The notes under the pieces are model-generated. The model was not told the DNA's origin. It saw only the letters and a program-made list of their open reading frames with translations, and made no database searches. Position numbers and translations under genes: made by a program. Of a stretch of 64,000 nucleotides of DNA, positions 42,647-51,115 are shown piece by piece. Numbering within the stretch: position 1 is the first letter of the stretch; each line of letters opens with the position of its first letter. The stretch covers positions 1 to 64,000 of the forward strand of contig NZ_JAAKZI010000002.1 in assembly GCF_011045165.1 (NCBI RefSeq). The letters are read 5' to 3'. This DNA comes from Arthrobacter silviterrae (GTDB lineage Bacteria > Actinomycetota > Actinomycetes > Actinomycetales > Micrococcaceae).

Positions 42647-44452
42647 TCAGAACGAAGCGAGCAGCCTAACGTTCACCTCACCTGGGTCAAAGGCCTTGGG
42701 ATCCAGCAATTCCCCGGCGGCCAGGCCCAGCCAGTCCCGGTATTCGTCATGCTGCTCATGGCTGGGATCGTTGACCGCTTCCACCATGGACTCCCAACCC
42801 CACACGCCGCCGCTGTCCTCGGCCGGCCCGGCACCCCGGCCGCCGGTACAGCGGACGGCGGGGACACCGCCGTCGTACGGAAGGACCTTCTCCAAGGTGA
42901 CCGTGTGCTGCCAGTCGTCGCCAAAGTCATAGACGTAGGTGATGGCGTCCTTCTCGGCCGAGAGCAGCTCGCCAATCTTCACGGCCGACTCGTCGATGGG
43001 CATCGGGTCGCCGAAGTCGAACTCGGGCCCCACCGGCCCATACGCCGTCCCGCCGTAGCCGCCCACCTGGAATTCGTGGAGGTGCGAATCCATCCACCCG
43101 AATGACAGCTGCAGGACCTGGTGCATCTGGTCCAGCGTGAGGTCGGAACGCAGCACCAGGCGGCGCCAGATGGGCGGCTTGGACCCCTTGAGCATGACCT
43201 TCAGCTGCAACAGCCGGGCAGGGGCACCGGATTTCCGCCGCTTGCGCTTGGCGATCTTCGGCTCGGGCGCCTGCTCCGCAGGCCAGGAGTCGTCGTTAGG
43301 GAAACCGGCATGCACGACGGCGAGAATCGACGGCGCCACGGCGGGCGGCACGGCAATGATTCCTTCCATGGTGACCAGGCCCAGCTCGGCCAGCTCGGCC
43401 ATCCGCTCCTGCAGGAGCCTGGCACCGAACTCATTGACGTCCAGGGCCTCCAGATTGTCCGGGTCAAACAGGGCCGCGGCCGGAACCGGCGCGTTGGCAC
43501 ACGCCGCAAAGAGGACCGAGGCCTGCGCCATGGCCGCCTCCGGAACCCACGGTGCCCATTCCACCTCGCCCACGATGGCGACGGCCAGGAACTTGGTGGT
43601 GAAATCGCGCAGCACGGCTAGACGACCGGGGTGGCCGGGCACCAGGAATTCCTCGGCGAGCGGGGTGGGCCAGACCTTGGTGGAGCCGATATCGACGAGC
43701 CCGCTTGCATCCAGGGCCACCCAGAACTTGTCCAGCAGCGGGAGCTCCCGCATGGACTTGACCGTGCGGACATGGCCCGGCGGTGCGTGTTCAAGGCTGA
43801 AGAACGGCAGCTGCTCGCGCTTGGCGTTGGCTTTGGCACCCCTGGCCGCCACCCCGACGGCGGCTGCGGCCGCCTCGATGTCCTTCAGGCGCAGTGCACC
43901 CGTGGACGTGACATCCTTGCCCGAGCCGATCCACGTCAGCAGCGCTTCCATCCTCTGGGCCAGCACGGTCCCTTCGAGGCCGGCCAGTTCCTCCTGCTCC
44001 GTCAGGATCGGGAGAGTGACTTGCGGCAGCACCCTTTCCTCCTTCATGTGAAACAGGTCATCCACGGCCTCGAAGTCCTCATCCGTCCCGGTCCAGGCGT
44101 CCGTTGCGCTGAGGAATTCCAGATACACGTGAACGGCGTGGAAGGCGAAGCCGGCCCAGTCTTCTTCGTCGTCGGGCTCGGACAGGACCGCCTCCATGGC
44201 GAGCCCGAACGGGGCCGGTTCAAAATTGGTGGCCGCCGCTGCGGGCGATGCGTGGAAATAGGCGGCAACAAGACGCTTGACGGGACCCAGCAACACCAGC
44301 GCGTCTTCGGCAGGAACGTTCTCCGCCTCCCGGCACCAATCAACAAACGCCGGCGTGATGGCGTCCACGGCGCGGGATGCGCGCAGTTCGCCGACCGACG
44401 TCACGTTGCGGTGGGCGGTTTTTGATTTGGGGCGGGTCGTTTTCTTGGCCAT
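42647..44452 (-). CDS. Plasmid pRiA4b ORF-3 family protein
   Basis: 601 residues. The C-terminal 185 residues form the PRiA4_ORF3/IS1096 TnpR-like domain: LKVMLKGSKPPIWRRLVLRS, MHQVLQLSFGWMDSHLHEF, YVYDFGDDWQHTVTLEK and a C-terminal WGWESM. The long N-terminal part (residues 1-400) is helical with no family I recognise. The domain is common in mobile and defence regions but has no settled function. Its position between hipBA and a broken nuclease gene fits an island gene. Confidence 0.75.
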   Translation of the reverse strand: MAKKTTRPKSKTAHRNVTSVGELRASRAVDAITPAFVDWCREAENVPAEDALVLLGPVKRLVAAYFHASPAAAATNFEPAPFGLAMEAVLSEPDDEEDWAGFAFHAVHVYLEFLSATDAWTGTDEDFEAVDDLFHMKEERVLPQVTLPILTEQEELAGLEGTVLAQRMEALLTWIGSGKDVTSTGALRLKDIEAAAAAVGVAARGAKANAKREQLPFFSLEHAPPGHVRTVKSMRELPLLDKFWVALDASGLVDIGSTKVWPTPLAEEFLVPGHPGRLAVLRDFTTKFLAVAIVGEVEWAPWVPEAAMAQASVLFAACANAPVPAAALFDPDNLEALDVNEFGARLLQERMAELAELGLVTMEGIIAVPPAVAPSILAVVHAGFPNDDSWPAEQAPEPKIAKRKRRKSGAPARLLQLKVMLKGSKPPIWRRLVLRSDLTLDQMHQVLQLSFGWMDSHLHEFQVGGYGGTAYGPVGPEFDFGDPMPIDESAVKIGELLSAEKDAITYVYDFGDDWQHTVTLEKVLPYDGGVPAVRCTGGRGAGPAEDSGGVWGWESMVEAVNDPSHEQHDEYRDWLGLAAGELLDPKAFDPGEVNVRLLASF

Positions 44453-44458
44453 CCCACC

Positions 44459-45021
44459 ATGCTTTCACATGGGGCAGGTGGCCGGCTGGCGGCGGGCAAG
44501 GAACTTCTGGTTCGGGAAATGGCTGCTGAGGGCTGGGGTGCCAAGATGGTCTTGCGGCTTGCTGCCGATCTTAAGGAAAAGTTTCCTGAGGCACGCGGAT
44601 ACTCATCGCGATACCTACGTTATATGAAGTCGTTTGCCGAGGCCTGGCCCGATCTTCAAGAAGTTGCAAAAGGCTGTTGCAACTTTGCCATGAGGATACA
44701 ACGTCATGTTGTTGGAGAAGCTCGTTCGCCCCAAAGTGGGACATTGCGGCAATTGTGAAAGCGCAGCTTTCACAATTGCCGTGGTACCACCACATTGCGC
44801 TTATGCAGAAGCTCAGCGATCCCGATACCCGCCTCTGGTACGCAGCGGCCGTCGTCGAACATGGCTGGTCCCGCAACGTGCTGGTCCATCAAATCGAAAT
44901 CCGGCTGCACGAATGTTCCGGACAGGCCATCAGCAATTTCAAGGCCGTTCTCCTGCCGGAGGAGTTCAAATCCAGCCTGCCGAGCATCGAACTCTTGGAG
45001 GCGGAACTGCGCGGCGGGTGA
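44459..45021 (+). pseudogene. Broken DUF1016/YhcG PDDEXK nuclease gene
   Basis: Two fragments in different frames. First (44459 to about 44655): GKELLVREMAAEGWGAKMVLRLAADLKEKF and GYSSRYLRYMKSFAEAWPDLQEV, the N-terminal HTH of DUF1016. Second (about 44760-44960): LSQLPWYHHIALMQKLSDP, LWYAAAVVEHGWSRNVLVHQIE and AISNFKAVL. About 100 bases between them are foreign to the family. The C-terminal PD-(D/E)XK nuclease half is absent. So the gene is inactive through insertion, frameshift and truncation. The stretch 44453-45047 holds no intact gene. Confidence 0.8.
44748..44780. repeat. Perfect 15-bp inverted repeat in the broken nuclease gene
   Basis: GGCAATTGTGAAAGC (44748-44762) and its exact complement (44766-44780) with a 3-base loop GCA, at the junction of the two fragments. 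Might be a scar or end of the inserted DNA. Confidence 0.75.
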
Positions 45022-45047
45022 CTGCTGGCGAGAGCGCAAGCAAGCCT

Positions 45048-46211
45048 TTAGGGAATGCCTCCGAAGTTATCCTGGAGAATGCTCGGGAGGAAACCCAGCT
45101 CGTCCAGCTGCCGGATGATGAACGGCGTGAGCGGCCCGGGTGCCATGACAAGCCGGTAGCTTCGCTTTCCCTCAGCCACCGGTTGGATCAACCTCTTATC
45201 GACAAGCCTGCGGATGTGCTGGCTGCGTACCGGTATCGACCCGGGAATGGCCGATTCTAGATCTGATGCCCTGACTTCAGTCAACCTTGCCACTATGTCA
45301 AGAGCACTGGCGTCGCGTATCGAATATGCACCGGCGTCCACGCCACGCTTGATGGCCGGTCGAAGTAGGCGGTCCAGGACAAACGACCCATCGCTGAGTC
45401 TGTTCAGTTTCTGCAGATCATTGAGCATGCCTTCCAGAAGGTATTGGCACCACCTGATAATGGCATCCGGCTTCAGGGAATCGGCGTCTTCAAGCATTCG
45501 ATAGTACAAGGACCGGTCCGCACCGAAGACAGTTGTCGGGTTGACCGCCCGATACTTTGTGGTGTCGGTGAAGCCTTGGGACACCATGATCGCGTATGTA
45601 AAGAGCCTGCATACCCGCCCATTTCCATTACCAAAAGGGTGTATCCAGACAAATCGGTGATGAGCAATGGCCACTTTGAGCAGGTCATAGCTCCGCTCAA
45701 CCGGTCGATTCACAAAATCAAGCAGCTCACTCATGTCGCCCTGCACCGCAACCGGCGACGGAGGAGTATGGGCTGATCCGCCGATTGTGACGTCAGTGGT
45801 CCGATATGCTCCCGGCGTCCGGTCGCCTTCTCGTTTCAGTCCCAAGACTGCAATCTTGTGAAGTTCCCTGACTAGGCCGTGCGTGATTGGACTGCCGGGC
45901 TCAACGACTTGGTCAATAAGGGCGGCCGCCTCCTGAAGCTGGACAATTTCCTTTACCCCTTCAGCCGCCGTTGAGTCGCCCATGCCCGTGTATGTTGCGG
46001 CTCCCTCGACAGCATCGACGATGGATGTCCTGTTCCCTTCAATGCGCGCGCTCATGATGCTCGCCATCAGTTGAAACAGCGACTTCAGCTGTAGAAACAC
46101 GGCTGGATGGGTGGTTCCGCCCCCAAGATCTCCGCGCATCCGTTCCAGATCGATGATTGTTCCAGCCAACGGAGAGCTGAAGGAGAAGTCCGGAAATTCA
46201 ATGCTCTGCAT
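45048..46211 (-). CDS. Fic-domain protein (AMP transferase)
   Basis: 387 residues. Fic motif IHPFGNGNGRVCR, with the catalytic His at residue 191; the family ends HxFx(D/E)GNGRxxR, and here Asn replaces the usual Asp/Glu. An inhibitory helix with SARIEGNR (S54...E58-G59) places it in class II (self-inhibited). The C-terminal third has a winged-helix-like domain (VRSQHIRRLVDKRLIQPV). It would transfer AMP to a protein when released. It sits back to back with hsdR. Confidence 0.9.
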   Translation of the reverse strand: MQSIEFPDFSFSSPLAGTIIDLERMRGDLGGGTTHPAVFLQLKSLFQLMASIMSARIEGNRTSIVDAVEGAATYTGMGDSTAAEGVKEIVQLQEAAALIDQVVEPGSPITHGLVRELHKIAVLGLKREGDRTPGAYRTTDVTIGGSAHTPPSPVAVQGDMSELLDFVNRPVERSYDLLKVAIAHHRFVWIHPFGNGNGRVCRLFTYAIMVSQGFTDTTKYRAVNPTTVFGADRSLYYRMLEDADSLKPDAIIRWCQYLLEGMLNDLQKLNRLSDGSFVLDRLLRPAIKRGVDAGAYSIRDASALDIVARLTEVRASDLESAIPGSIPVRSQHIRRLVDKRLIQPVAEGKRSYRLVMAPGPLTPFIIRQLDELGFLPSILQDNFGGIP

Positions 46212-46308
46212 GCCAAAACCTTAGCATCACAACCTGAACAACTTAGTAAAATACCGAAACTTCCCTTTGTATTCAACGATTATTGGACTATGTGAATCTC
46301 TGACAATT

Positions 46309-46332
46309 AAGTTCCTGGCGCGCCAAGAACTT
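46309..46332. promoter_or_regulatory. 24-bp palindrome upstream of hsdR
   Basis: AAGTTCCTGGCG|CGCCAAGAACTT, symmetric at 11 of 12 arm positions, in the AT-rich stretch between the fic gene and hsdR, 150 bases ahead of hsdR. Possible operator or terminator. The rest of 46212-46481 holds only the hsdR leader with GGGGAGA. Confidence 0.55.
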
Positions 46333-46481
46333 AGAGGCTTCCCAACTGGAACTGCATCTCTAGAGTTTAGGGTGGCCATCCAAGCTGCTGATAACCCCTC
46401 CTACCGGCCCACAACGGCACCGGCTGCACGCTCTGCTGGTACCGTCAACATCAGGTCCAGACTCACGTGGGGAGAACAAAC

Positions 46482-49400
46482 ATGGCAGTGGCAGGCACCG
46501 GCTTTTCGGAAGCCGACTGGGAGGGCCTTGCCCTCGAACAGCTGGCCGAGCCGCTGGGCTGGCAGCCCATGCGCGGCGAGGCGGTCGCCCCGGGCCGGGA
46601 TGAGCGCGAATCATGGTCTGAGTTGCTGATCCGTCCCCGCATTCTCGCCGCCCTGCAGAAGCTCAACCCCACGGTCCCCCTGCAGTACCTCAAGCAGGCC
46701 CTGGCCGAAATCACCTCCCCCAAATCCAACGACGCCATCACCGAAAACCAGCGCATCCACGCGTACCTGGTCCACGGGTACCGCCTCAGCTACATCGACA
46801 GCGACGGCACCGACGTCAACGCCACCGTCCACCTGCTCAGCGCCGACCCGGACCGCAACGACTGGCTCGCCGTCAACCAGGTCACGCTGGTGGCCGGGGA
46901 CTACAAGCGCCGCTTCGACCTGGTCCTCTACTGCAACGGCATGCCGGTCAGCATCGTGGAACTGAAGAAGGCCGGCAGCGCCAACGCCGACCTCGCCGCC
47001 GCCCACGCACAGCTGCAGACGTACCTGCGTGAGTTCCCCATGGCCTTCCGCTTCTGCGTCTTCACCCTGGCCAGCGACGGTATCCAAGCCAAATACGGCA
47101 CCCCCTTCACCCCGTTCAACCACTTCTCCCCCTGGAACGTGGACGACGACGGCGTCCCCGTCCCGCCGGGATTCACCCTGGACGGGGAAGCCGTCACCGG
47201 CATGGAAACAGCCCTGCAGGGCCTCTACAACCAGGACCGCTTCCTGCAACTGCTCAACGACTTCACCGCCTTCGACGAAAACGCGGACGGGCTGAGCAAG
47301 CGCATCGCCAAGCCGCACCAGTACTTCGCCGTCACCAAGGCCGTGGGAAACACGGTCCAGGCGGTGGAATCGAACGGGAAGGCCGGCGTCGTCTGGCACA
47401 CCCAGGGATCCGGCAAGTCCATGGAAATGGAGCTGTACACCAACCGCGTGATCCGCCACCCCCGGCTGAAAAACCCGACGGTGGTGGTCATCACCGACCG
47501 CAACGAGCTGGACGGGCAGCTGTACGAGACGTTCGCGCAGAGCCAGCTGCTGCCGGAGGCGCCCCGCCAGATCCGCCGCCGCTCCGAGCTCCGCGAGGAG
47601 CTGGGCAACCGCACCACCGGCGGCATCTACTTCACCACGCTGCAAAAGTTTGGCCGCAGCCAGGCCGAAAAGGAGGCGGGCACCGACCACCCGCTGCTGA
47701 GCGACCGGCGGAACATCATCGTGGTGGTGGACGAGGCGCACCGCAGCCACTACGACGACCTGGACGGCTACGCCCGGCACCTGCGCGACGCCCTGCCGCA
47801 CGCCACCCTCATCGCGTTCACAGGCACGCCGATCTCCTTCGAGGACCGCAACACCCGCGACGTCTTTGGCGACTACATCGACATCTACGACCTCACCCGG
47901 GCCGTGGACGACGGCGCCACCGTGCCCGTCTATTTCGAGCCGCGCCTGATCAAGGTGGGGCTGGCCGGCTCGGTCACCGAGGAGCAGCTGGATGCGGCCG
48001 CGGACGACGCCACCGTGGGCCTGGACCTGACCGAGCGGGCGCGCATCGAGGCGAGCGTCGCCGTCGTCAATGCCGTGTATGGCGCGCCGCAGCGCATCGC
48101 CGCGCTGGCCGCGGACCTGGTGGGGCACTGGGAGGGCCGGCGGGCCGCGATGTACAAATTCATTGAGGGGCCGGGCAAGGCCATGATCGTGGGCGGCACC
48201 CGGGAGATTTGCGCGAACCTGTACACGGCGATCGTGGAGCTGCGCCCGGACTGGCACTCCGGCGAGCTCGACGGCGGCAAGATCAAGGTGGTCTACTCCG
48301 GCGACGCCAGCGATGTGCCCCCGGTGTCGAAGCACGTACGGCGCGACTCGCAAAACGCCGCCATCAAGGCCCGGCTCAAGAACCCCGACGACGAGCTGGA
48401 ACTGGTGATCGTCAAGGACATGATGCTCACCGGCTTCGACGCCCCGCCGCTGCACACCCTCTACCTGGACCGGCCTCTCAAGGGCGCCCTGCTGATGCAG
48501 ACCCTGGCTCGGGTGAACCGGACCTTCCGGGGCAAGGAGGACGGGCTGCTGGTGGCCTACGCACCGCTGGCCGACAACCTGGCCAAGGCGCTGGGCGAAT
48601 ACACGCAGTCCGACCAGGCCAACAAGCCGGTGGGCCGCAATGTTGACGAAGCCATTGCGATGACGGTGACGCTGCTGGGGACGCTGGGGCAGCTGCTGTC
48701 CGGTTATGACTGGAAAGCGCAGTTAAACAAGGGCGGACCCAAGGCATGGGTCAATGCCGCAACCGGGGCCACCTCCTACCTGCGGTCCCCGTCAACACCG
48801 GGAAACGCACCGCAGGACGGCGAGGAAACCCTGGCCTCCAAGTACCGCCGCTACAGCGGGCAGCTGTCACGGGCCTGGGCGCTGTGCTCCGGCTCCACCG
48901 CACTCGCCGGGTTGCGGCCGGAGGTGCAAATGTACGAGGAAATCCGCGTCTACATGGCCAAGTTCGATGCCGCCGACCGTCAGGCTTCGGGCCAGCCAAT
49001 ACCCGAGGACATCCAGCGGCTGCTGGGCGACTTGATCGCCGGGGCGACCTCGTCCGGCGAGGTGCTGGACATCTACTCGGCCGCCGGGATGCCCAAGCCG
49101 TCGCTGGACGACCTCACGCCCGAGTTCATTGCCAAGACGAAGTCCGCCCGGAACCCGCAACTGGCCATCGAAGCCTTGCGGAAGCTGGTGTCCGAGGAAT
49201 CCGTGGCCACCACGCGGAACAACATTGTGCGCCAGCGGGCCTTCTCCGAACGCATCACCGAGCTGATGCGCAAGTACACAAACCAGCAGCTCACCTCTGC
49301 CGAAGTCATTGCGGAGCTGGTGGAAATGGCGAAGGAAATATCCAAGGAAAGTGACCGGGGCAAGTCCTTCAGCCCGCCCCTGGACCAGGATGAACTGGCC

Positions 49401-49673
49401 TACTACGACGCCGTCTCCGACAATGAATCCGCCGTCGACGTCATGGGGACGGGGGTCTTGGCGGAGATCGCCCGCCAGTTGGTGGTCGTGATGCGCCGCG
49501 ACATCCGCACCGACTGGACCGTCCGCGACGACGTCCGGGCCAAGCTGCGATCCTCCATCAAGCGGCTGCTGGTCCGCAACGGCTACCCGCCGGACAAGCA
49601 GCCCGAGGCCATCAAGCTGGTCATGGAGCAGATGGAATCCATGGCGCCGCGGTTCGCCGAGGCGCGGGGCTGA
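46482..49673 (+). CDS. hsdR: Type I restriction enzyme subunit HsdR
   Basis: 1063 residues from ATG 46482 (GGGGAGA upstream). N-terminal PD-(D/E)XK nuclease: FDLVLYCNGMPVSIVELKKAG with D and E-x-K. Motor domain: GSGKSMEM (Walker A, residue about 309), VVDEAHRSH (DEAH box, about 416), FTGTPISFED, and helicase motifs MLTGFDAPPLHTLYLDRPL and QTLARVNRTF. C-terminal HsdM-binding helical part. It should cut DNA after translocation when assembled with HsdM and HsdS. It is 6 kb from hsdS with other genes in between, and has its own promoter region. Confidence 0.95.
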   Translation: MAVAGTGFSEADWEGLALEQLAEPLGWQPMRGEAVAPGRDERESWSELLIRPRILAALQKLNPTVPLQYLKQALAEITSPKSNDAITENQRIHAYLVHGYRLSYIDSDGTDVNATVHLLSADPDRNDWLAVNQVTLVAGDYKRRFDLVLYCNGMPVSIVELKKAGSANADLAAAHAQLQTYLREFPMAFRFCVFTLASDGIQAKYGTPFTPFNHFSPWNVDDDGVPVPPGFTLDGEAVTGMETALQGLYNQDRFLQLLNDFTAFDENADGLSKRIAKPHQYFAVTKAVGNTVQAVESNGKAGVVWHTQGSGKSMEMELYTNRVIRHPRLKNPTVVVITDRNELDGQLYETFAQSQLLPEAPRQIRRRSELREELGNRTTGGIYFTTLQKFGRSQAEKEAGTDHPLLSDRRNIIVVVDEAHRSHYDDLDGYARHLRDALPHATLIAFTGTPISFEDRNTRDVFGDYIDIYDLTRAVDDGATVPVYFEPRLIKVGLAGSVTEEQLDAAADDATVGLDLTERARIEASVAVVNAVYGAPQRIAALAADLVGHWEGRRAAMYKFIEGPGKAMIVGGTREICANLYTAIVELRPDWHSGELDGGKIKVVYSGDASDVPPVSKHVRRDSQNAAIKARLKNPDDELELVIVKDMMLTGFDAPPLHTLYLDRPLKGALLMQTLARVNRTFRGKEDGLLVAYAPLADNLAKALGEYTQSDQANKPVGRNVDEAIAMTVTLLGTLGQLLSGYDWKAQLNKGGPKAWVNAATGATSYLRSPSTPGNAPQDGEETLASKYRRYSGQLSRAWALCSGSTALAGLRPEVQMYEEIRVYMAKFDAADRQASGQPIPEDIQRLLGDLIAGATSSGEVLDIYSAAGMPKPSLDDLTPEFIAKTKSARNPQLAIEALRKLVSEESVATTRNNIVRQRAFSERITELMRKYTNQQLTSAEVIAELVEMAKEISKESDRGKSFSPPLDQDELAYYDAVSDNESAVDVMGTGVLAEIARQLVVVMRRDIRTDWTVRDDVRAKLRSSIKRLLVRNGYPPDKQPEAIKLVMEQMESMAPRFAEARG

Positions 49674-49700
49674 CGGGGGTTCCTCGGGCTCGACGCGCCT

Positions 49701-49739
49701 GGTCTCGACGCGCTCGCAGAGCTCGCTGCTCGACCACCG
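49701..49739 (-). repeat. Dispersed repeat, unit B, reverse copy
   Basis: 39 bp that are the exact reverse complement of 39 of the 40 bases of unit B at 39006-39045 in hsdM. It lies 28 bases after hsdR, next to the convergent monooxygenase gene. Confidence 0.9.
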
Positions 49740-49742
49740 CGC

Positions 49743-50777
49743 TCAACCAGCGTTCGGCGTCCACCCGATGGCCGGGGCGATGTACTTGGCGATGTTCCCG
49801 AGCATCTTGGCGTTGTAGTCCACACCCAGCTGGTTCGGGACGGTCAGCATGAGCGTGTCCGCAGCCTGGACCGCGGCATCCGCGGCCAGGTCCCGGGCAA
49901 TGTCTTCCGGATCCCCCATGTAGCTCTTGCCAAAGCGCGACAGCAGGCCGTCTATCATGCCCACCTGGTCCTTGTTCTCCGCCTGCGAGCGCAGCCCAAA
50001 GTACATCCTGTCGACATCGTCCACCACCGGGATCACGCTGCGGCTGACGGAGACGCGCGGCGTGAAGTCATGGCCCTGCGCAGCCCATTCGTCGCGGAAC
50101 AGCTGGATCTGCTCGGCCTGGAGCTGGTCAAACGGCACACCCGTGTCCTCCGTCAGCAGCGTGGAGCTCATGAGGTTCATGCCCTGCTGCGCCGCCCAGA
50201 CGGCCGTGGCGCGGGAGCCAGCTCCCCACCAAATGCGCCGGGACAGCCCGGGCGACTGCGGCTCAATCCGCAGCAGCCGCTCCCCACCCATGTAGGCGTG
50301 CTCCCCCGGCTCCGCCACGCCGGTACCCGAAATGGCCTGACGGAACCGGGCGGTGTGCCGCCGGGCCATGTCCGCCGTGCTCTCGCCGTCGTCCGGGAAA
50401 TAGCCAAAGTCCGCCGCGCCGTTGGCAGCCGGCTCGGGTGAGCCGCGGCTGACGCCCAGCTGCAGCCTGCCACCGCTGATCAGGTCCGTGGCCGCGGCCT
50501 GTTCGGCCATGTACAGGGGATTTTCATAACGCATGTCGATGACGCCGGTGCCAATTTCAATCCGGCTGGTGCGCGCAGCAATGGCGGCCATGAGCGGAAA
50601 CGGCGAGGCCTGCTGGCGGGCAAAGTGGTGGACGCGGAAGAACGCGCCGTCAATGCCGATCTCCTCGGCGGCAACGGCCAGGTCAATGGCCTGCAGCAGC
50701 GAATCGGCGGCACTGTTGGTTTGCGAGCCGCGGCCGGTGCCGTAGTGCCCGAAGGAAAGAAAGCCTATGCGTTTCAT
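49743..50777 (-). CDS. Luciferase-like (LLM class) flavin-dependent monooxygenase
   Basis: 344 residues from ATG 50777; upstream GTG 50801 is also possible, as neither has a good ribosome site. Typical start MKRIGFLSFGHY, ARTSRIEIGTGVIDMRYENPLYMAEQAA and GRLQLGVSRGSPEPA of the bacterial luciferase family; the last is the FMN phosphate region. It would use reduced FMN from a separate reductase. Substrate unknown. Convergent with hsdR. Confidence 0.85.
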   Translation of the reverse strand: MKRIGFLSFGHYGTGRGSQTNSAADSLLQAIDLAVAAEEIGIDGAFFRVHHFARQQASPFPLMAAIAARTSRIEIGTGVIDMRYENPLYMAEQAAATDLISGGRLQLGVSRGSPEPAANGAADFGYFPDDGESTADMARRHTARFRQAISGTGVAEPGEHAYMGGERLLRIEPQSPGLSRRIWWGAGSRATAVWAAQQGMNLMSSTLLTEDTGVPFDQLQAEQIQLFRDEWAAQGHDFTPRVSVSRSVIPVVDDVDRMYFGLRSQAENKDQVGMIDGLLSRFGKSYMGDPEDIARDLAADAAVQAADTLMLTVPNQLGVDYNAKMLGNIAKYIAPAIGWTPNAG

Positions 50778-50861
50778 GTTTGGCACAACACGGCCCGGCA
50801 CTGGGCTATTCCATGCATTTGCATGGACCCGGCCGGGCTGGTGCTGGTGATCCTAAGGTGA

Positions 50862-51005
50862 TCAGTGCTTCTTGATGATGTGTGAGACGGGATCCGCGGA
50901 CTCGTCCGCCGATCCCCGGGCCTTCTTCTCGGCCCGCTTGGCCTTGATGGCGTGACCCTTGTCCATCTTCTTGTGGTCGTGGTGGTGTGGCTGTTTGTCA
51001 GGCAT
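50862..51005 (-). CDS. Small His/Lys-rich protein
   Basis: 47 residues from ATG 51005. The strong ribosome site GAGGAG 7 bases upstream makes it likely to be real. Sequence MPDKQPHHHDHKKMDKGH followed by AIKAKRAEKKARGSA; ends HIIKKH. A cluster of His and acidic residues could bind metal, and the basic remainder nucleic acid, but no family is recognised. It stands between the monooxygenase and the ABC exporter on the same strand. Confidence 0.6.
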   Translation of the reverse strand: MPDKQPHHHDHKKMDKGHAIKAKRAEKKARGSADESADPVSHIIKKH

Positions 51006-51115
51006 TGAACGAACGCTCCTCTGCAAATAAAAAACAGTGTTGGTTCGGGCCGTGCGGTCCAAATCGTCCCCTGTTTGAACGTTACGCCCATTTTCCGCAC
51101 GGCACCACGGGTGGG

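Noticed and set aside
46611-48455. Antisense frame of about 600 codons opposite hsdR.
   Set aside because: No start signal, composition typical of a shadow, and the sense frame has the full helicase motif set.
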